From the NCBI GenBank assembly GCA_031286025.1, contig JAITVB010000240.1, positions 1-5,386 of the forward strand: DNA of 5,386 nucleotides, given 5' to 3'. A program made the translations under genes and the position numbers. The notes under the pieces are model-generated. The model searched no databases, was not told where the DNA came from, and worked only from the letters and a program-made list of their open reading frames with translations. The DNA comes from Rikenellaceae bacterium. GTDB taxonomy: Bacteria; Bacteroidota; Bacteroidia; Bacteroidales; Rikenellaceae. The first letter of the stretch is position 1. Each line of letters opens with the position of its first letter. Of this stretch, positions 5,327 to 5,386 are shown in pieces.

Positions 5327-5386
5327 CCGGCCCGTTCCAGAAACCAGACTTCCGGACGCCGGGGCTAAAGGAGGCATTCTCGCACT
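5327..5386 (+). other. Transcript leader or RNA gene start, unidentified
   Basis: The 60 bases after the predicted transcription start contain no coding frame that I can assign. An imperfect stem can be drawn between CCGG...CGTTCC (5327-5338) and GGACGCCGG (5354-5362), with bulges. It is followed by AAAGGAGG at 5367-5374. This could be a structured leader or the 5' end of a non-coding RNA. It does not match the starts of tmRNA, RNase P RNA or SRP RNA as I remember them. The rest lies beyond the window. Confidence 0.2.

Noticed and set aside
5367..5374. AAAGGAGG as a ribosome binding site for a gene at the right edge
   Set aside because: No ATG, GTG or TTG follows at a suitable distance in the remaining 12 bases, and Shine-Dalgarno use is rare in this phylum.

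Overview
The window looks like chromosomal housekeeping DNA from a member of the Bacteroidota, probably order Bacteroidales. A GC-rich, Alistipes/Rikenellaceae-like lineage is my best guess, but the genus is not established. The grounds are three: promoter-like pairs of the Bacteroidota type (TTTG, then about 20 bases, then TAnnTTTG) upstream of several genes; almost no Shine-Dalgarno sequences; and Bacteroidota-style protein variants such as the C-terminal half of TadA and the c-di-AMP cyclase.

Layout from left to right. Positions 1-924 hold a minus-strand cluster read in the order yceD (DUF177), rpmF (ribosomal protein L32), plsX (phosphate acyltransferase, cut by the left window edge). This is the widely conserved module that joins ribosome biogenesis to the start of phospholipid and fatty-acid synthesis. 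A well-formed Bacteroidota promoter lies just upstream at 947-978. Positions 1000-4708 hold a second minus-strand series read in the order aspS (aspartyl-tRNA synthetase), dacA/cdaA (membrane diadenylate cyclase), a possible 35-codon small ORF, and aroC (chorismate synthase). I see no terminator or convincing promoter inside this series, so it may be one transcript. At the right, tadA (tRNA adenosine-34 deaminase) is divergent from aspS on the plus strand. The last 100 bases hold no gene but carry a good plus-strand promoter whose transcript leaves the window.

Functionally the genes are translation and core metabolism: tRNA charging and wobble modification, ribosome assembly, lipid precursor supply, aromatic biosynthesis, and c-di-AMP signalling. 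There is no mobile element, CRISPR array, defence system or obvious new multi-gene system here. The points that merit a second look are modest: the homologous N-terminus of TadA extends upstream of its only ATG, suggesting a non-AUG start or truncation; a small ORF is wedged between dacA and aroC with an ATGA overlap; AroC is a short, 'RGGGHFSGR'-type enzyme unlike the long Bacteroides form; dacA sits behind aspS rather than its usual partners; and the aspS and tadA promoters appear to face each other at close range.
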